The notes beneath the pieces were generated by a model. The model was not told the origin of the DNA. It worked only from the letters and a program-made list of their open reading frames with translations, and made no database searches. Source: Thalassolituus sp. UBA1087 (GTDB lineage Bacteria; Pseudomonadota; Gammaproteobacteria; Pseudomonadales; Oceanobacteraceae). From it: a stretch of 64,000 nucleotides of DNA. How positions within the stretch are numbered: the first letter of the stretch is position 1; each line of letters begins with the position of its first letter. The DNA lies in contig DCCG01000016.1 in the NCBI GenBank assembly GCA_002314145.1, forward strand, positions 1-64,000, written 5' to 3'. A program made the translations under genes and the position numbers. Of this stretch, positions 25,697-34,886 are shown in pieces.

Positions 25697-26875
25697 CTAG
25701 AGTTCGAGGTTACCCGGCGTCAGTTGCGGCATGTAAGACCTGAGTGTTGACCAGTCTTTGCAACTGGGGCAACGCCAGTGAAATTCCTTGGCTTTAAAGC
25801 CACAGGCACCGCAAATAAATTTGGGTTCATGTTCTACAATTCGCCGCAGAATATCATACAGCACCAGCAACTGCGACTTGTCGAGCTGCAGCCGGTATTT
25901 CACAACCAGTTCAACCAAAGCAAAAAAACCCTGGTTTGATGGTGCGACCGACAGTTCCTGCAACAGGCTGGTAACTGCTGCTTCCGGGCCTTCTTTTTCG
26001 GCCACGCATTCCGTTCTGGCGGTCAGCGCAGGAACATAATGACTGCCCTGCCAGTGTTTATCCAGGTGAGAAATCAGGCCATCGATATCGCCAACGGAGT
26101 GAAAACTTTCTGTCATACGGTCCAGCACAACCACCACGGATTGCGTATCCACTTCCACGGCTTTGAGATAGCAACGAATGGCTTCTCTGTCTTCTTTCTG
26201 GGAGTGCGCCATATCTCCCTGAACCACATAAGCACGGGCACAACGACTGTCTATTTTTAACGCCTGCCGGCACAGTTTCTGGGTTTCGTAATAATCGCCG
26301 GATGCCGTTGCCAGCTCAGCCAGTTCACAGGCGGCCTGCGCAACCCGTCGTTCAAGCGCCGCACCGGAGGCCAGTTTTTTATCGCGATACAGAGTCAGTA
26401 TTTTCCCCCACTCGCCCTCTTCTTCGTATAATTCCACCAGATAATGCGATGATTGCTCAAAAATCCGGCCACGGGTGTTCAGCAACTCCAGAAACAAACG
26501 CTCAGCACGGTCAAGAAGTCCGGCATAGCTGTAATCAATGGCGAGCTCTAACTCAAGGATCATCTGGGTATTTTTGGGCAGCCCGGTACGGGCAAAAAGA
26601 GACTGGTGAAGATGCACCGCCCGGTCCGCCTCGCCTTTCTCACGCAGGGTGCGACCCAGCTTGAGAAAAAGATCGATGGCGTCATCATCCAGCTGTGGCA
26701 CATTCAGCAGGCGTTCCAGCGAAGCATCATTCGCTTCTGCCAGAAGAAATTCAACGCTGGGAATCCAATCAGGGGCTTTGGCTTTCTTTCCCCCTTTTGC
26801 GAAGCGGTATCCCAGTAGCCAGCCGATGGCAATGCCTGACAGCAGAAGCACATAGACCAGCAGGTTATCCATCAT
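25697..26875 (-). CDS. lapB: Lipopolysaccharide assembly protein B
   Basis: 392 residues: one N-terminal membrane helix (residues ~5-22), a long array of TPR-like helices, and a C-terminal rubredoxin-like metal site with Cys355, Cys358, Cys369 and Cys372 (CGAC and CPSC). LapB (YciM) presents LpxC to FtsH and so limits lipid A synthesis. It is paired with LapA upstream. Two tandem ATG codons make the exact start uncertain by one residue. Confidence 0.95.
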   Translation of the reverse strand: MMDNLLVYVLLLSGIAIGWLLGYRFAKGGKKAKAPDWIPSVEFLLAEANDASLERLLNVPQLDDDAIDLFLKLGRTLREKGEADRAVHLHQSLFARTGLPKNTQMILELELAIDYSYAGLLDRAERLFLELLNTRGRIFEQSSHYLVELYEEEGEWGKILTLYRDKKLASGAALERRVAQAACELAELATASGDYYETQKLCRQALKIDSRCARAYVVQGDMAHSQKEDREAIRCYLKAVEVDTQSVVVVLDRMTESFHSVGDIDGLISHLDKHWQGSHYVPALTARTECVAEKEGPEAAVTSLLQELSVAPSNQGFFALVELVVKYRLQLDKSQLLVLYDILRRIVEHEPKFICGACGFKAKEFHWRCPSCKDWSTLRSYMPQLTPGNLEL

Positions 26876-26883
26876 ATAAAGAC

Positions 26884-27165
26884 CTAGGGGAGTTTATTAA
26901 GGCGCTGCCTGGTGTCGGCGAGTTCTTTGTTTAGTTGACGGATGCGCAGACGATAGCGGGCTGCAGCCAACAGACTGGACAACAGACCGGCGAGAGTTCC
27001 GATGATCAGCATCAGGCCCAGCCAGATGGAAACCGGCAGCGACAACGGCGTACCGACCAGAAAATCGAGCTCGACAGATGAGCTGTTGTGAGCGGCAAAG
27101 GCCAGTGCGTAAGCCAGAACCAGAATCGTCAACAGAACACTCAAACCCATTTTGAGCTTTTTCAT
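26884..27165 (-). CDS. lapA: LapA-family inner-membrane protein
   Basis: 93 residues with two hydrophobic helices (about 6-27 and 44-68) separated by the conserved NSSSVELDFLVGTPLSLPVS, then a charged coiled-coil tail. This is the LapA/DUF1049 domain. It works with LapB in balancing LPS and phospholipid synthesis. It lies eight bases upstream of lapB and 15 after ihfB. Confidence 0.92.
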   Translation of the reverse strand: MKKLKMGLSVLLTILVLAYALAFAAHNSSSVELDFLVGTPLSLPVSIWLGLMLIIGTLAGLLSSLLAAARYRLRIRQLNKELADTRQRLNKLP

Positions 27166-27180
27166 ACATTCAGTCCCGGA

Positions 27181-27480
27181 TCAGTATTCTTCCGCATCCA
27201 TAAAATCATTCACCTGGTCGCGGAGTTCTTTGCCAGGTTTGAAATGCGGTACAAATTTCCCCTTCAGATCCACCGTTTCACCGGTTTTAGGGTTACGCCC
27301 TACCCGAGGGGCCCGATAGTGCAATGAGAAGCTGCCAAAGCCACGAATCTCTATGCGCTCACCAGACGACAATGTCTGGGACATATGATCAAGCAACGTT
27401 TTGACCGCCAGCTCCACATCTTTCGATGATAACTGCGGCTGTCGGCTGACAATTCGTTCTATCAGCTCGGATTTTGTCAT
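27181..27480 (-). CDS. ihfB: Integration host factor subunit beta
   Basis: 99 residues of the HU/IHF family: MTKSELIERIVSRQPQLS, ERIEIRGFGSFSLHYRAPR with the DNA-bending arm RVGRNPKTGETV, then FKPGKELRDQVN. The ATG at 27480 follows GGAGGGAAAA; the five extra residues upstream are not family-like. It is downstream of rpsA as in most gammaproteobacteria, but a strong terminator separates the two, so it needs its own promoter. Confidence 0.97.
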   Translation of the reverse strand: MTKSELIERIVSRQPQLSSKDVELAVKTLLDHMSQTLSSGERIEIRGFGSFSLHYRAPRVGRNPKTGETVDLKGKFVPHFKPGKELRDQVNDFMDAEEY

Positions 27481-27571
27481 AGCTTTTCCCTCCATGAGAA
27501 CCAGGCTCAGGCGTCAGATAAGGAAGCCGTCACCGAGGCATTACCGTCACCTCAGCAATAAACCTAGCTAA

Positions 27572-27600
27572 ATCATGCAGTTAGCTAACCCCTTTTGCAA
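27572..27600 (-). promoter_or_regulatory. Candidate ihfB promoter within an inverted repeat
   Basis: On the minus strand TTGCAA (27595-27600), a 17-base spacer and CATGAT (27572-27577) form a moderate sigma-70 promoter. The spacer contains TTAGCTAA, and AGCTAA/TTAGCT arms (27566-27571 and 27581-27586) make an inverted repeat across the -10, a possible operator. The remaining bases from 27481 to 27783 show no gene. Confidence 0.4.
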
Positions 27601-27783
27601 GTACTGTTTGTTTTTTGGTCGCATTGCCGGGATTTTGCACCCAATCAACGGGCCAGGAGAGCACTTTTTAACAAATCTGAAATCTCCGCCTCAGAGAAGA
27701 CAGGCGTTAACGGCGGAAAACCAGACAGGCCCATCGGGCCTGAATAGCGGATACCATAAGGGATATCCACAGAATGCAGGCAT

Positions 27784-27811
27784 AAAAAAACCCGCCGAAG
27801 CGGGTTTTTTT
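27784..27811 (-). terminator. Intrinsic terminator after rpsA
   Basis: ACCCGC and GCGGGT pair around a short CGAA loop, flanked by a run of As on the left and Ts on the right. Lies 19 bases beyond the rpsA stop and would work on either strand. Confidence 0.93.
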
Positions 27812-27829
27812 GAATCAGAGGACTGAAGA

Positions 27830-29512
27830 TCAGTCTTTCTGGTTCAGCTGCTCTTTGATCAGATCACCGATGGTGGTAGGACCTGTCACTTCAGCATCTG
27901 CTTTGTCACGCTGTGCTTTCAGAGCCGCTTTGTCTTCTGCACTGTCTTTCGCTTTCACAGACAGAGCAATCGTGCGGTTCTTACGGTCAACAGTGGTGAT
28001 CACAGCTTCAACGTCATCACCTTCGTTCAGCACGTTACGGGCATCTTCGACTTTGTCACGGCTGATTTCAGACGCTTTCAGAGTCGCTTCTACGCCAGGA
28101 GCTACTTCGATGGTAGCGGCTTTAGCATCAACAGCAATCACTTTACCGTTAACCATGGAGCCTTTGTCGTTTTCAGCAACGAACTCGGAGAACGGATCGC
28201 TTTCCAGCTGCTTCACACCCAGAGAGATACGCTCACGCTCAGGGTCGATAGACAGGATAACGGTTTCCAGTTCATCACCTTTCTTGTAGTTGCGTACTGC
28301 GTCTTCACCGCTGTCGTTCCAGCTGATGTCGGACAGGTGAACCAGACCGTCAATACCACCGTCCAGACCGATGAAGATACCGAAGTCAGTGATGGACTTG
28401 ATCTTACCGGAGATTTTGTCACCTTTGTTAAACTTGGTGCCAAACTCTTCCCATGGGTTCATGGTGCACTGCTTGATACCCAGAGAGATACGACGACGTT
28501 CTTCGTCGATATCCAGGATCATCACATCAATCTCGTCACCTACCTGAACCACTTTGGATGGGTGGATGTTTTTGTTAGTCCAGTCCATTTCGGATACGTG
28601 AACCAGACCTTCAACGCCTTCTTCCAGCTCGGCGAAACAACCGTAGTCAGTCAGGTTGGTTACGCGTGCTTTCACGATAGCGTTTTCAGGGTAACGGTCG
28701 TTGATGCTGACCCATGGATCATCACCCAGCTGTTTCAGACCCAGAGATACACGGTTACGCTCACGGTCGAATTTCAGCACTTTAACGTCGATTTCGTCAC
28801 CAACAGCAACGATTTCGCTTGGATGCTTGATACGCTTCCACGCCATGTCAGTGATGTGCAGCAGGCCGTCAACACCGCCCAGATCTACGAATGCACCGTA
28901 GTCGGTCAGGTTCTTAACGATACCTTTAACAGACTGACCTTCCTGCAGGTTGGCCAGCAGCTCTTCACGTTCCTGGCTGTTAGCCGCTTCCAGAACCGCA
29001 CGACGGGAAACCACAACGTTGTTACGCTTGGCATCCAGTTTGATAACTTTAAATTCCAGCTCTTTACCTTCCAGGTGTGCTGTGTCGCGTACCGGACGTA
29101 CGTCAACCAGAGAACCTGGCAGGAAGGCGCGGATGTTTTTCAGATCAACGGTGAAACCACCTTTAACTTTACCGTTGATGATACCCATGACCATTTCGTC
29201 AGCTTCGAAGGCTTTTTCCAGCTCTTTCCAGCTTTCAGCGCGTTTGGCTTTCTCACGGGACAGTTTAGTCTCACCGAAACCGTCTTCTACGGCTTCCAGA
29301 GATACCTGAGTCTCGTCACCTACGGCTACTTCCAGTTCGCCTTTTTCGTTCAGGAACTGGCTGCGTGGAATAACAGCTTCTGATTTCAGGCCAGCGTTAA
29401 CAGTTACCCAGTCACTGTCGATATCAACAACGGTACCAGTGACGATGGAACCAGCCTGCATGTCCAGTTCTTTAAGGGATTCTTCAAAGAGTGCTTCAAA
29501 GCTTTCGCTCAT
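27830..29512 (-). CDS. rpsA: 30S ribosomal protein S1
   Basis: 560 residues with six S1 RNA-binding repeats. Repeats 3-6 show the classic pattern LTDYGAFVDLGGVDGLLHIT, LTDYGCFAELEEGVEGLVHV and ITDFGIFIGLDGGIDGLVHL. The N-terminus MSESFEALFEESL is the ribosome-anchoring segment. S1 binds mRNA leaders on the small subunit. It lies 146 bases after cmk, the usual order. Confidence 0.98.
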   Translation of the reverse strand: MSESFEALFEESLKELDMQAGSIVTGTVVDIDSDWVTVNAGLKSEAVIPRSQFLNEKGELEVAVGDETQVSLEAVEDGFGETKLSREKAKRAESWKELEKAFEADEMVMGIINGKVKGGFTVDLKNIRAFLPGSLVDVRPVRDTAHLEGKELEFKVIKLDAKRNNVVVSRRAVLEAANSQEREELLANLQEGQSVKGIVKNLTDYGAFVDLGGVDGLLHITDMAWKRIKHPSEIVAVGDEIDVKVLKFDRERNRVSLGLKQLGDDPWVSINDRYPENAIVKARVTNLTDYGCFAELEEGVEGLVHVSEMDWTNKNIHPSKVVQVGDEIDVMILDIDEERRRISLGIKQCTMNPWEEFGTKFNKGDKISGKIKSITDFGIFIGLDGGIDGLVHLSDISWNDSGEDAVRNYKKGDELETVILSIDPERERISLGVKQLESDPFSEFVAENDKGSMVNGKVIAVDAKAATIEVAPGVEATLKASEISRDKVEDARNVLNEGDDVEAVITTVDRKNRTIALSVKAKDSAEDKAALKAQRDKADAEVTGPTTIGDLIKEQLNQKD

Positions 29513-29658
29513 GCGTATTTCCTGTGTGTTACGGCGGGTCTCAGGGGTTAAAAAGCGAGACGCACACCTGCCAGATAGCCAGATATCTGGGGTTAGTCAG
29601 TTTTAAAAAGTGGTCGTACCCTCCCCGTTACGGAGCTGACGGACACGCCACCTTCATC

Positions 29659-30342
29659 TCAGATCAGTCCTGCTTCACGGACAAGATTCAGTACCTGATC
29701 GCACACGTCATCAATGCTCATTGACGTACTGTCGATCACAACAGCATCCTCTGCCGGCTTCAACGGAGCCACGGCACGGTTGCTGTCCCGCTCATCTCGA
29801 GCGCGGATGTCTTCGATAAGGGCGGGCAAACTAGCACTTATGCCTTTTTCAGTCAACTGTTTGTAGCGCCGGTTTCCGCGTTCTTCCGCACTGGCGGTCA
29901 GGAACACCTTAACCGGTGCGTCGGTGAATACCACAGTGCCCATATCACGGCCATCGGCAATCAGGCCCGGAGCCGCACGGAAGTCGCGCTGGCGCTGCAA
30001 CAGAGCCTCGCGCACTGCCGGCAAGGCGGCGACCTGAGAGGCCAGACTACCGACCTCTTCGGTACGTATAGTAGTCGTGACATCATCACCTTCAAGAATC
30101 ACTTTCACCCCGTCCGGGGTTGGCTCAAATTTCACATCGAGCGCGGCGGCCACGGCGGCCACGGCAGCCTCGTCAGTGAGTACAATCGACTTACGGTCCG
30201 CAGCCAGGCCTGTGATGCGGTACAAAGCACCGCTGTCGAGCAGCTGCCAGCCCAGTGTTTCTGCCAGCCGGGCACAGACGGTACCTTTGCCGGCACCGGA
30301 CGGACCATCAATGGTAATAACGGCTGCCTGAATATTAGTCAT
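29659..30342 (-). CDS. cmk: Cytidylate kinase
   Basis: 227 residues: the P-loop ITIDGPSGAGKGTVCARLAE, LDSGALYRI (CMP binding), DGRDMGTVVFTDAPVKVFLT and the LID segment SAEERGNRRYKQL, then RDERDSNRAVAPL. It phosphorylates CMP and dCMP. It is five bases after the tyrA-aroA fusion gene and upstream of rpsA. Confidence 0.97.
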   Translation of the reverse strand: MTNIQAAVITIDGPSGAGKGTVCARLAETLGWQLLDSGALYRITGLAADRKSIVLTDEAAVAAVAAALDVKFEPTPDGVKVILEGDDVTTTIRTEEVGSLASQVAALPAVREALLQRQRDFRAAPGLIADGRDMGTVVFTDAPVKVFLTASAEERGNRRYKQLTEKGISASLPALIEDIRARDERDSNRAVAPLKPAEDAVVIDSTSMSIDDVCDQVLNLVREAGLI

Positions 30343-30347
30343 CGTTA

Positions 30348-32597
30348 TTACCCCTCACTGACACGGATATTCAGACCGGCATTATTGGCCAGTTCGATAA
30401 ACCCCGGAAAGGACGTTGCCACATTCGCGCAATCCAGTATGCGGATGGTGCCGCAACCGCGCAGTGACGCCATAGCAAAGCTCATGGCGATGCGATGATC
30501 ATGATGAGTCACAATATCGCCTTCACCAAATACCGCAGTATTCATTCCCTGACTGCCTTTACCCTGAATACGGGCGCCATCGTCTGTGCCTCTGGCATCA
30601 ACCCCCAGAGTCACAAGACCATCCACCATGGCCTGAATACGGTCACTTTCTTTCACCCGCAATTCTTCAGCACCGGTCAGCACGGTTTCACCTTCTGCAC
30701 AGGCAGCGGCAATAAACAGGGCCGGGAATTCATCAATCGCCAACGGCACCTGATCTTCCGGAATATGAATACCTTTCAGCTGAGCGCTGCGTACCCGGAT
30801 ATCGGCCACCGGTTCTCCACCCACTTCGCGTTCGTTCAGAATCTCAATATTGCCGCCCATGGCTTTCAGAATATTGATAACACCAATACGGGTCGGATTG
30901 ATGCCCACATGCTCCAGCGTGATATCAGAGCCTTCCGCAATACTGGCGCCGACCATATAGAAGGCGGCGGATGAAATATCAGACGGCACATCAATACTGG
31001 TTGCCGTCAGCTCACCACCGGACTGAATACGCACGGTACTGCCGTCTACTTCAACCTTATAGCCAAAGCCTTTCAGCATGCGCTCAGTATGATCCCGGGT
31101 TGGCGCCGGTTCGGTCACAGACGTCTCACCTTGCGCATACAGACCCGCCAGCAGCACACAGCTCTTGACCTGGGCACTGGCCATGGGCAGATCATAATGA
31201 ATGCCTTTCAGTTGATTCGCACCGTACACTTTGATGGGTGGACGACCACCCTCGGCGGTATCGACTTTCGCGCCCATCAGACGCAGAGGGTCGGCGACCC
31301 GGCCCATAGGCCGTTTGGACAGAGATTCATCGCCACTCATTTCCACATCAAAGCTCTGACCCGCCATCAGTCCGGCCAGCAGACGCATGGAAGTACCTGA
31401 GTTGCCCACGTACAGGGTATTCGGCGGTGCCTGCAAACCATGCAGGCCGACGCCATGAATCGTCACCCGGCCACGATGAGGACCTTCAATAACCACCCCC
31501 ATATCACGGAAAGCCTGCAGGGTGGCGAGACTGTCTTCTCCTTCCAGGAAACCGCTGACTTCTGTGGTGCCGTTGGCCAGCGACCCAAGCATGATGGAAC
31601 GGTGTGAGATGGATTTATCGCCCGGCACACGGAAGCTGCCGGATAATGCCCCACCCGGGGCGGCCAGATAATTTACGGAGGCTGTTTTCATAGGATCAAC
31701 ATAGGCCCTGCGGGCGAGAATTTTAGAAAAGTGATCGCGCGCCACTTTAGCACGGGTTAACACCCCCATCACGGTGGTGGTGTCTTCCTGTTCAATGGCT
31801 GAACGCAGAAAGGCGAGATCATGGCTGAACAGGTCCAGTGTCTTCAGCACCTGCTCTTTATTGGCGGAGAAAATATCGCGCCACATGACCGGACTGCTGG
31901 CAGCAATGCGGGTAAAATCGCGGAAGCCGCCGGCAGCGTAATTAAAAATTTCTTTATTTTCATGGCGGTTTGCCAGCGTATCCACCAACGAATAGGCCAG
32001 CAAATGCGGCAGATGGCTGGTTGCTGCCAGCACTTCGTCATGATGGGACACTGACATTTCTTCAATATCCGCATCCACGGCCTGCCAGGCATCTTTGACC
32101 AGTGCCAATGCCTGCGGGTCTGTGCCCGCTGTTGGTGTAAGAATCACTTTATGCCGGACGTACAGGTTTTCATCCGCAGCCTGAACACCGCTGCGTTCCG
32201 AGCCGGCAATCGGATGCCCGAGTACAAATTTTGTAAAGTCTTTGCCCAGTACCGCCTGCACATCCCGTAAGACAGAGCCCTTAACCGAGCCCACGTCGGT
32301 TAATACGGTATGGCTGCTCAAGCCGGGTTTCAGATCTTCCAGCACCTGACGCACAGCCAGTATCGGCACGGAAATAATAACCAGGTCGGCATCCTTCACC
32401 GCTGATGTCAGCTCTGTACTGAAATCGTCAATCAGTCCAACACGCAGGGCTTCCTGCATGGAATCGAGATTACGGTCGTAACCGGTGACATGTTGCAGAC
32501 AACCTCTGGCCCGCAGTCCTTTGACCCACGAGCAGCCAATCAGCCCCAGACCAATAACAGCGATACGCGGAATATAAAAACCGGCTTCAGCACTCAA
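30348..32597 (-). CDS. Bifunctional prephenate dehydrogenase / 3-phosphoshikimate 1-carboxyvinyltransferase
   Basis: A 749-residue fusion. Residues ~1-300 are a TyrA-type dehydrogenase (IAVIGLGLIGCSWVKGLRAR, then LGHPIAGSERSGVQAA). Residues ~305-749 are EPSP synthase AroA (GSFRVPGDKSISHRSIMLGS, NSGTSMRLLAGLM, DRIQAMVDGL, DHRIAMSFA). The two steps are not consecutive: AroA acts before and TyrA after chorismate and prephenate. The start is a TTG at 32597 that overlaps the hisC stop (TTGA). The same fusion is known in Pseudomonas and relatives. Confidence 0.95.
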   Translation of the reverse strand: MSAEAGFYIPRIAVIGLGLIGCSWVKGLRARGCLQHVTGYDRNLDSMQEALRVGLIDDFSTELTSAVKDADLVIISVPILAVRQVLEDLKPGLSSHTVLTDVGSVKGSVLRDVQAVLGKDFTKFVLGHPIAGSERSGVQAADENLYVRHKVILTPTAGTDPQALALVKDAWQAVDADIEEMSVSHHDEVLAATSHLPHLLAYSLVDTLANRHENKEIFNYAAGGFRDFTRIAASSPVMWRDIFSANKEQVLKTLDLFSHDLAFLRSAIEQEDTTTVMGVLTRAKVARDHFSKILARRAYVDPMKTASVNYLAAPGGALSGSFRVPGDKSISHRSIMLGSLANGTTEVSGFLEGEDSLATLQAFRDMGVVIEGPHRGRVTIHGVGLHGLQAPPNTLYVGNSGTSMRLLAGLMAGQSFDVEMSGDESLSKRPMGRVADPLRLMGAKVDTAEGGRPPIKVYGANQLKGIHYDLPMASAQVKSCVLLAGLYAQGETSVTEPAPTRDHTERMLKGFGYKVEVDGSTVRIQSGGELTATSIDVPSDISSAAFYMVGASIAEGSDITLEHVGINPTRIGVINILKAMGGNIEILNEREVGGEPVADIRVRSAQLKGIHIPEDQVPLAIDEFPALFIAAACAEGETVLTGAEELRVKESDRIQAMVDGLVTLGVDARGTDDGARIQGKGSQGMNTAVFGEGDIVTHHDHRIAMSFAMASLRGCGTIRILDCANVATSFPGFIELANNAGLNIRVSEG

Positions 32598-33706
32598 GAC
32601 AATACCGTTTTCAAAGCATTAATGAATTTTTCATTCTGCGGCCCGGTACCCACCGTCACCCGCAGATAGCCGGGCATATCATAATTGCCCACCGGACGGA
32701 TAATCACGCCCTGCTGCAGCATATTCTGATACACCGTATGTTCATCCGTAGAATCCGGTACTTTGAAACTTATGAAGTTACCGACTGACGGAATATAACG
32801 GAGTTTCAGCTGTTCAAAAACAGCCTCCAGCTGTTTCATTCCGGCTTTATTCTCAGCCAGCGTGCCGGCTACATATTCTTCATCCGCCAGAGCGGCTGTC
32901 GCCGCTTTCAGCGCAGCAGAATTCACATTAAACGGTGGACGTACACGGTTCAGCAGATCCGCTATGTCAGGACTGGAAACACCATAACCGACCCTCAATG
33001 CGGCGAGCCCGTAAGCTTTGGAGAAAGTACGGGCCACCACCAGATTGGGATACTGACAGAGCAGCGAAATCCCATCGGGATAATCGGGCTCGTCCACGTA
33101 TTCAAAATAGGCTTCGTCCAGCAATACCAGCACATGCTCCGGTACATTATTCAGAAACTCAACCACCTCACTGCGGCTGAGCCAGGTACCGGTCGGGTTA
33201 TTAGGGTTGGTGACAAAGACGATTCGGGTGCGGTCGTTAATCGCTGCTGCCATGGCTTTCAGATCATGACCGAAATCCACCGCCGGAACCTGTATGCATT
33301 CCGCGCCCACCATTTTGGCGACCAGACCATAGATCGCAAAAGAATGTTGAGATACCACGATATTGTCGCCGTCATTGACGAACACACGAACAATAAAATC
33401 CAGAATATCGCTGGAACCGTTCCCCAGCGTAATCTGTTCCGGCCGGATACCCAGTTTTTGACACAGAGCCGTCTTCAGCTCAAAACCGGCACCATCCGGA
33501 TAGAGAGTGACTTCCTGCAGGGATTCTTCGACTGCCGCCAGGGCTTTCGGGCCGGGGCCCATCGGGTTTTCATTACTCGCCAGCTTGACGATATCCGCCT
33601 CATCCAGCCCCAGTTCTCGGGCCAGTTCGTCAATGGGCTTGCCCGGCTGGTAAGGCTTCAGAGCCTGTACACCAGGAACCGCCAATTGTGTAAAGTCGAC
33701 TGTCAT
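32594..33706 (-). CDS. hisC: Histidinol-phosphate aminotransferase
   Basis: 370 residues of a class I/II aminotransferase: KLASNENPMGPGPKALAAVE near the start, LGNGSSDILDFIVRVF, VTNPNNPTGTWLS, LLDEAYFEYVDEPDYPDG and the PLP lysine in ARTFSKAYGLAALRVGYG. Genes in this aromatic context may act on histidinol phosphate and on aromatic substrates. No other his gene is nearby. Confidence 0.92.
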   Translation of the reverse strand: MTVDFTQLAVPGVQALKPYQPGKPIDELARELGLDEADIVKLASNENPMGPGPKALAAVEESLQEVTLYPDGAGFELKTALCQKLGIRPEQITLGNGSSDILDFIVRVFVNDGDNIVVSQHSFAIYGLVAKMVGAECIQVPAVDFGHDLKAMAAAINDRTRIVFVTNPNNPTGTWLSRSEVVEFLNNVPEHVLVLLDEAYFEYVDEPDYPDGISLLCQYPNLVVARTFSKAYGLAALRVGYGVSSPDIADLLNRVRPPFNVNSAALKAATAALADEEYVAGTLAENKAGMKQLEAVFEQLKLRYIPSVGNFISFKVPDSTDEHTVYQNMLQQGVIIRPVGNYDMPGYLRVTVGTGPQNEKFINALKTVLS

Positions 33707-33747
33707 TATCTTGCCTCAGATCGCTTTCCCCCGGGGGGAAGCTGTTG

Positions 33748-34851
33748 TCAGAGCACTGCTCTGGGATAAGAGCCGAGCCATTTAAAGTCCAGCGCGACGT
33801 TACGCAAGGCTTCCATCACAGGCGCAATCTGCTGGTCTTTGATATGACCCTCAAAATCAATAAAAAATACGTAATTCCAGGTACCATTGCGGGCCGGCCG
33901 CGTTTCTATGCGGGTCAGACTGATGCCCGCATTATGAAATGGCTCCAGCACCTGATACAGAGCCCCCGGCTGATTACGGTTGGCCACCAGAATCGACGTT
34001 TTGTCATCGCCAGCCGGCTCGGTTTCTTCCCGCCCGATGATCAGAAAACGGGTGGTATTGTCCGGACGATCTTCGATGTTGGCTGACTGAACCACCAACT
34101 CATACAACTCAGCCGCGGCCTCACTGGCAATGGCTGCAGAATCCGCCGTCTGACTGGCTAATCTTGCCGCTTCGGCATTGGAACTGACAGCCACACGCTC
34201 AACACCAGGAAAGTGTTGATCCAGCCACAGCCGACACTGCCCCAGAGACTGAGCGTGAGAATAGATACGCCGGATCGTCTGCCCGGGCTGTTTAATCAAT
34301 AAATGATGGTGAATGCGCAGTGTTACTTCGCCACAGATTTTCAGGCTGGAGTCGAAGAAACTGTCATGGGTATGAGTCACCACGCCTTCGGTCGAATTTT
34401 CCACCGGCACGACGCCATAGTTAGCCGCACCACTTTCCACTTCGCGGAACACATCGGCAATGGACACTTCACCACGACACTGAACGGCATGACCAAAGTG
34501 TTTAACGGCCGCCTGCTGGGTAAAGGTGCCTTCCGGGCCCAGGTACGCAACCTGCAATGGTTCTTCCAGAGCCAGACACTGGGACATAATCTCGCGGAAC
34601 AGGCGTGCCATGGACTCATCGGCCAGCGGACCGGTATTACGTGCCATCACTTTACGTAACACCTGCGCTTCCCGCTCCGGCCGGTAAAAGGTGACATGCT
34701 GACCGGGTTCAGCATACCGCTGCTTCACCTCGGCCACATCCTGAGCACACTTAGCCCGCTGATTAATTAACTGCTGAATCTGCTGATCCAGTGAATCAAT
34801 CTGTTGTCGCAGTGCATCCAGCTCCTGCGCTTCTGTCTGCCCATCACTCAT
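33748..34851 (-). CDS. pheA: Chorismate mutase / prephenate dehydratase (P-protein)
   Basis: 367 residues. Residues 1-90 form an AroQ chorismate mutase (LDALRQQIDSLDQQIQQLIN). Residues ~97-275 are the dehydratase (VAYLGPEGTFTQQAAVKHFG, VPVENSTEGVVTHTHDSF). An ACT domain follows from ~280 (TSILVANRNQPGALYQVLEP and the phenylalanine-binding ESRP-like motif, here ETRPARNGTWNYVFF). It makes phenylpyruvate and is feedback-inhibited by phenylalanine in the family. No leader-peptide attenuator is visible in the 35-base gap after serC. Confidence 0.95.
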   Translation of the reverse strand: MSDGQTEAQELDALRQQIDSLDQQIQQLINQRAKCAQDVAEVKQRYAEPGQHVTFYRPEREAQVLRKVMARNTGPLADESMARLFREIMSQCLALEEPLQVAYLGPEGTFTQQAAVKHFGHAVQCRGEVSIADVFREVESGAANYGVVPVENSTEGVVTHTHDSFFDSSLKICGEVTLRIHHHLLIKQPGQTIRRIYSHAQSLGQCRLWLDQHFPGVERVAVSSNAEAARLASQTADSAAIASEAAAELYELVVQSANIEDRPDNTTRFLIIGREETEPAGDDKTSILVANRNQPGALYQVLEPFHNAGISLTRIETRPARNGTWNYVFFIDFEGHIKDQQIAPVMEALRNVALDFKWLGSYPRAVL

Positions 34852-34886
34852 AGTGCCTGAAGCCTTTTCCGCCTGAGTCCTGTGTA

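Noticed and set aside
28337..29383. 348-codon plus-strand open frame opposite rpsA
   Set aside because: Phe/Thr/Val-rich antisense of the repetitive S1 domains. The rpsA frame is unmistakable.
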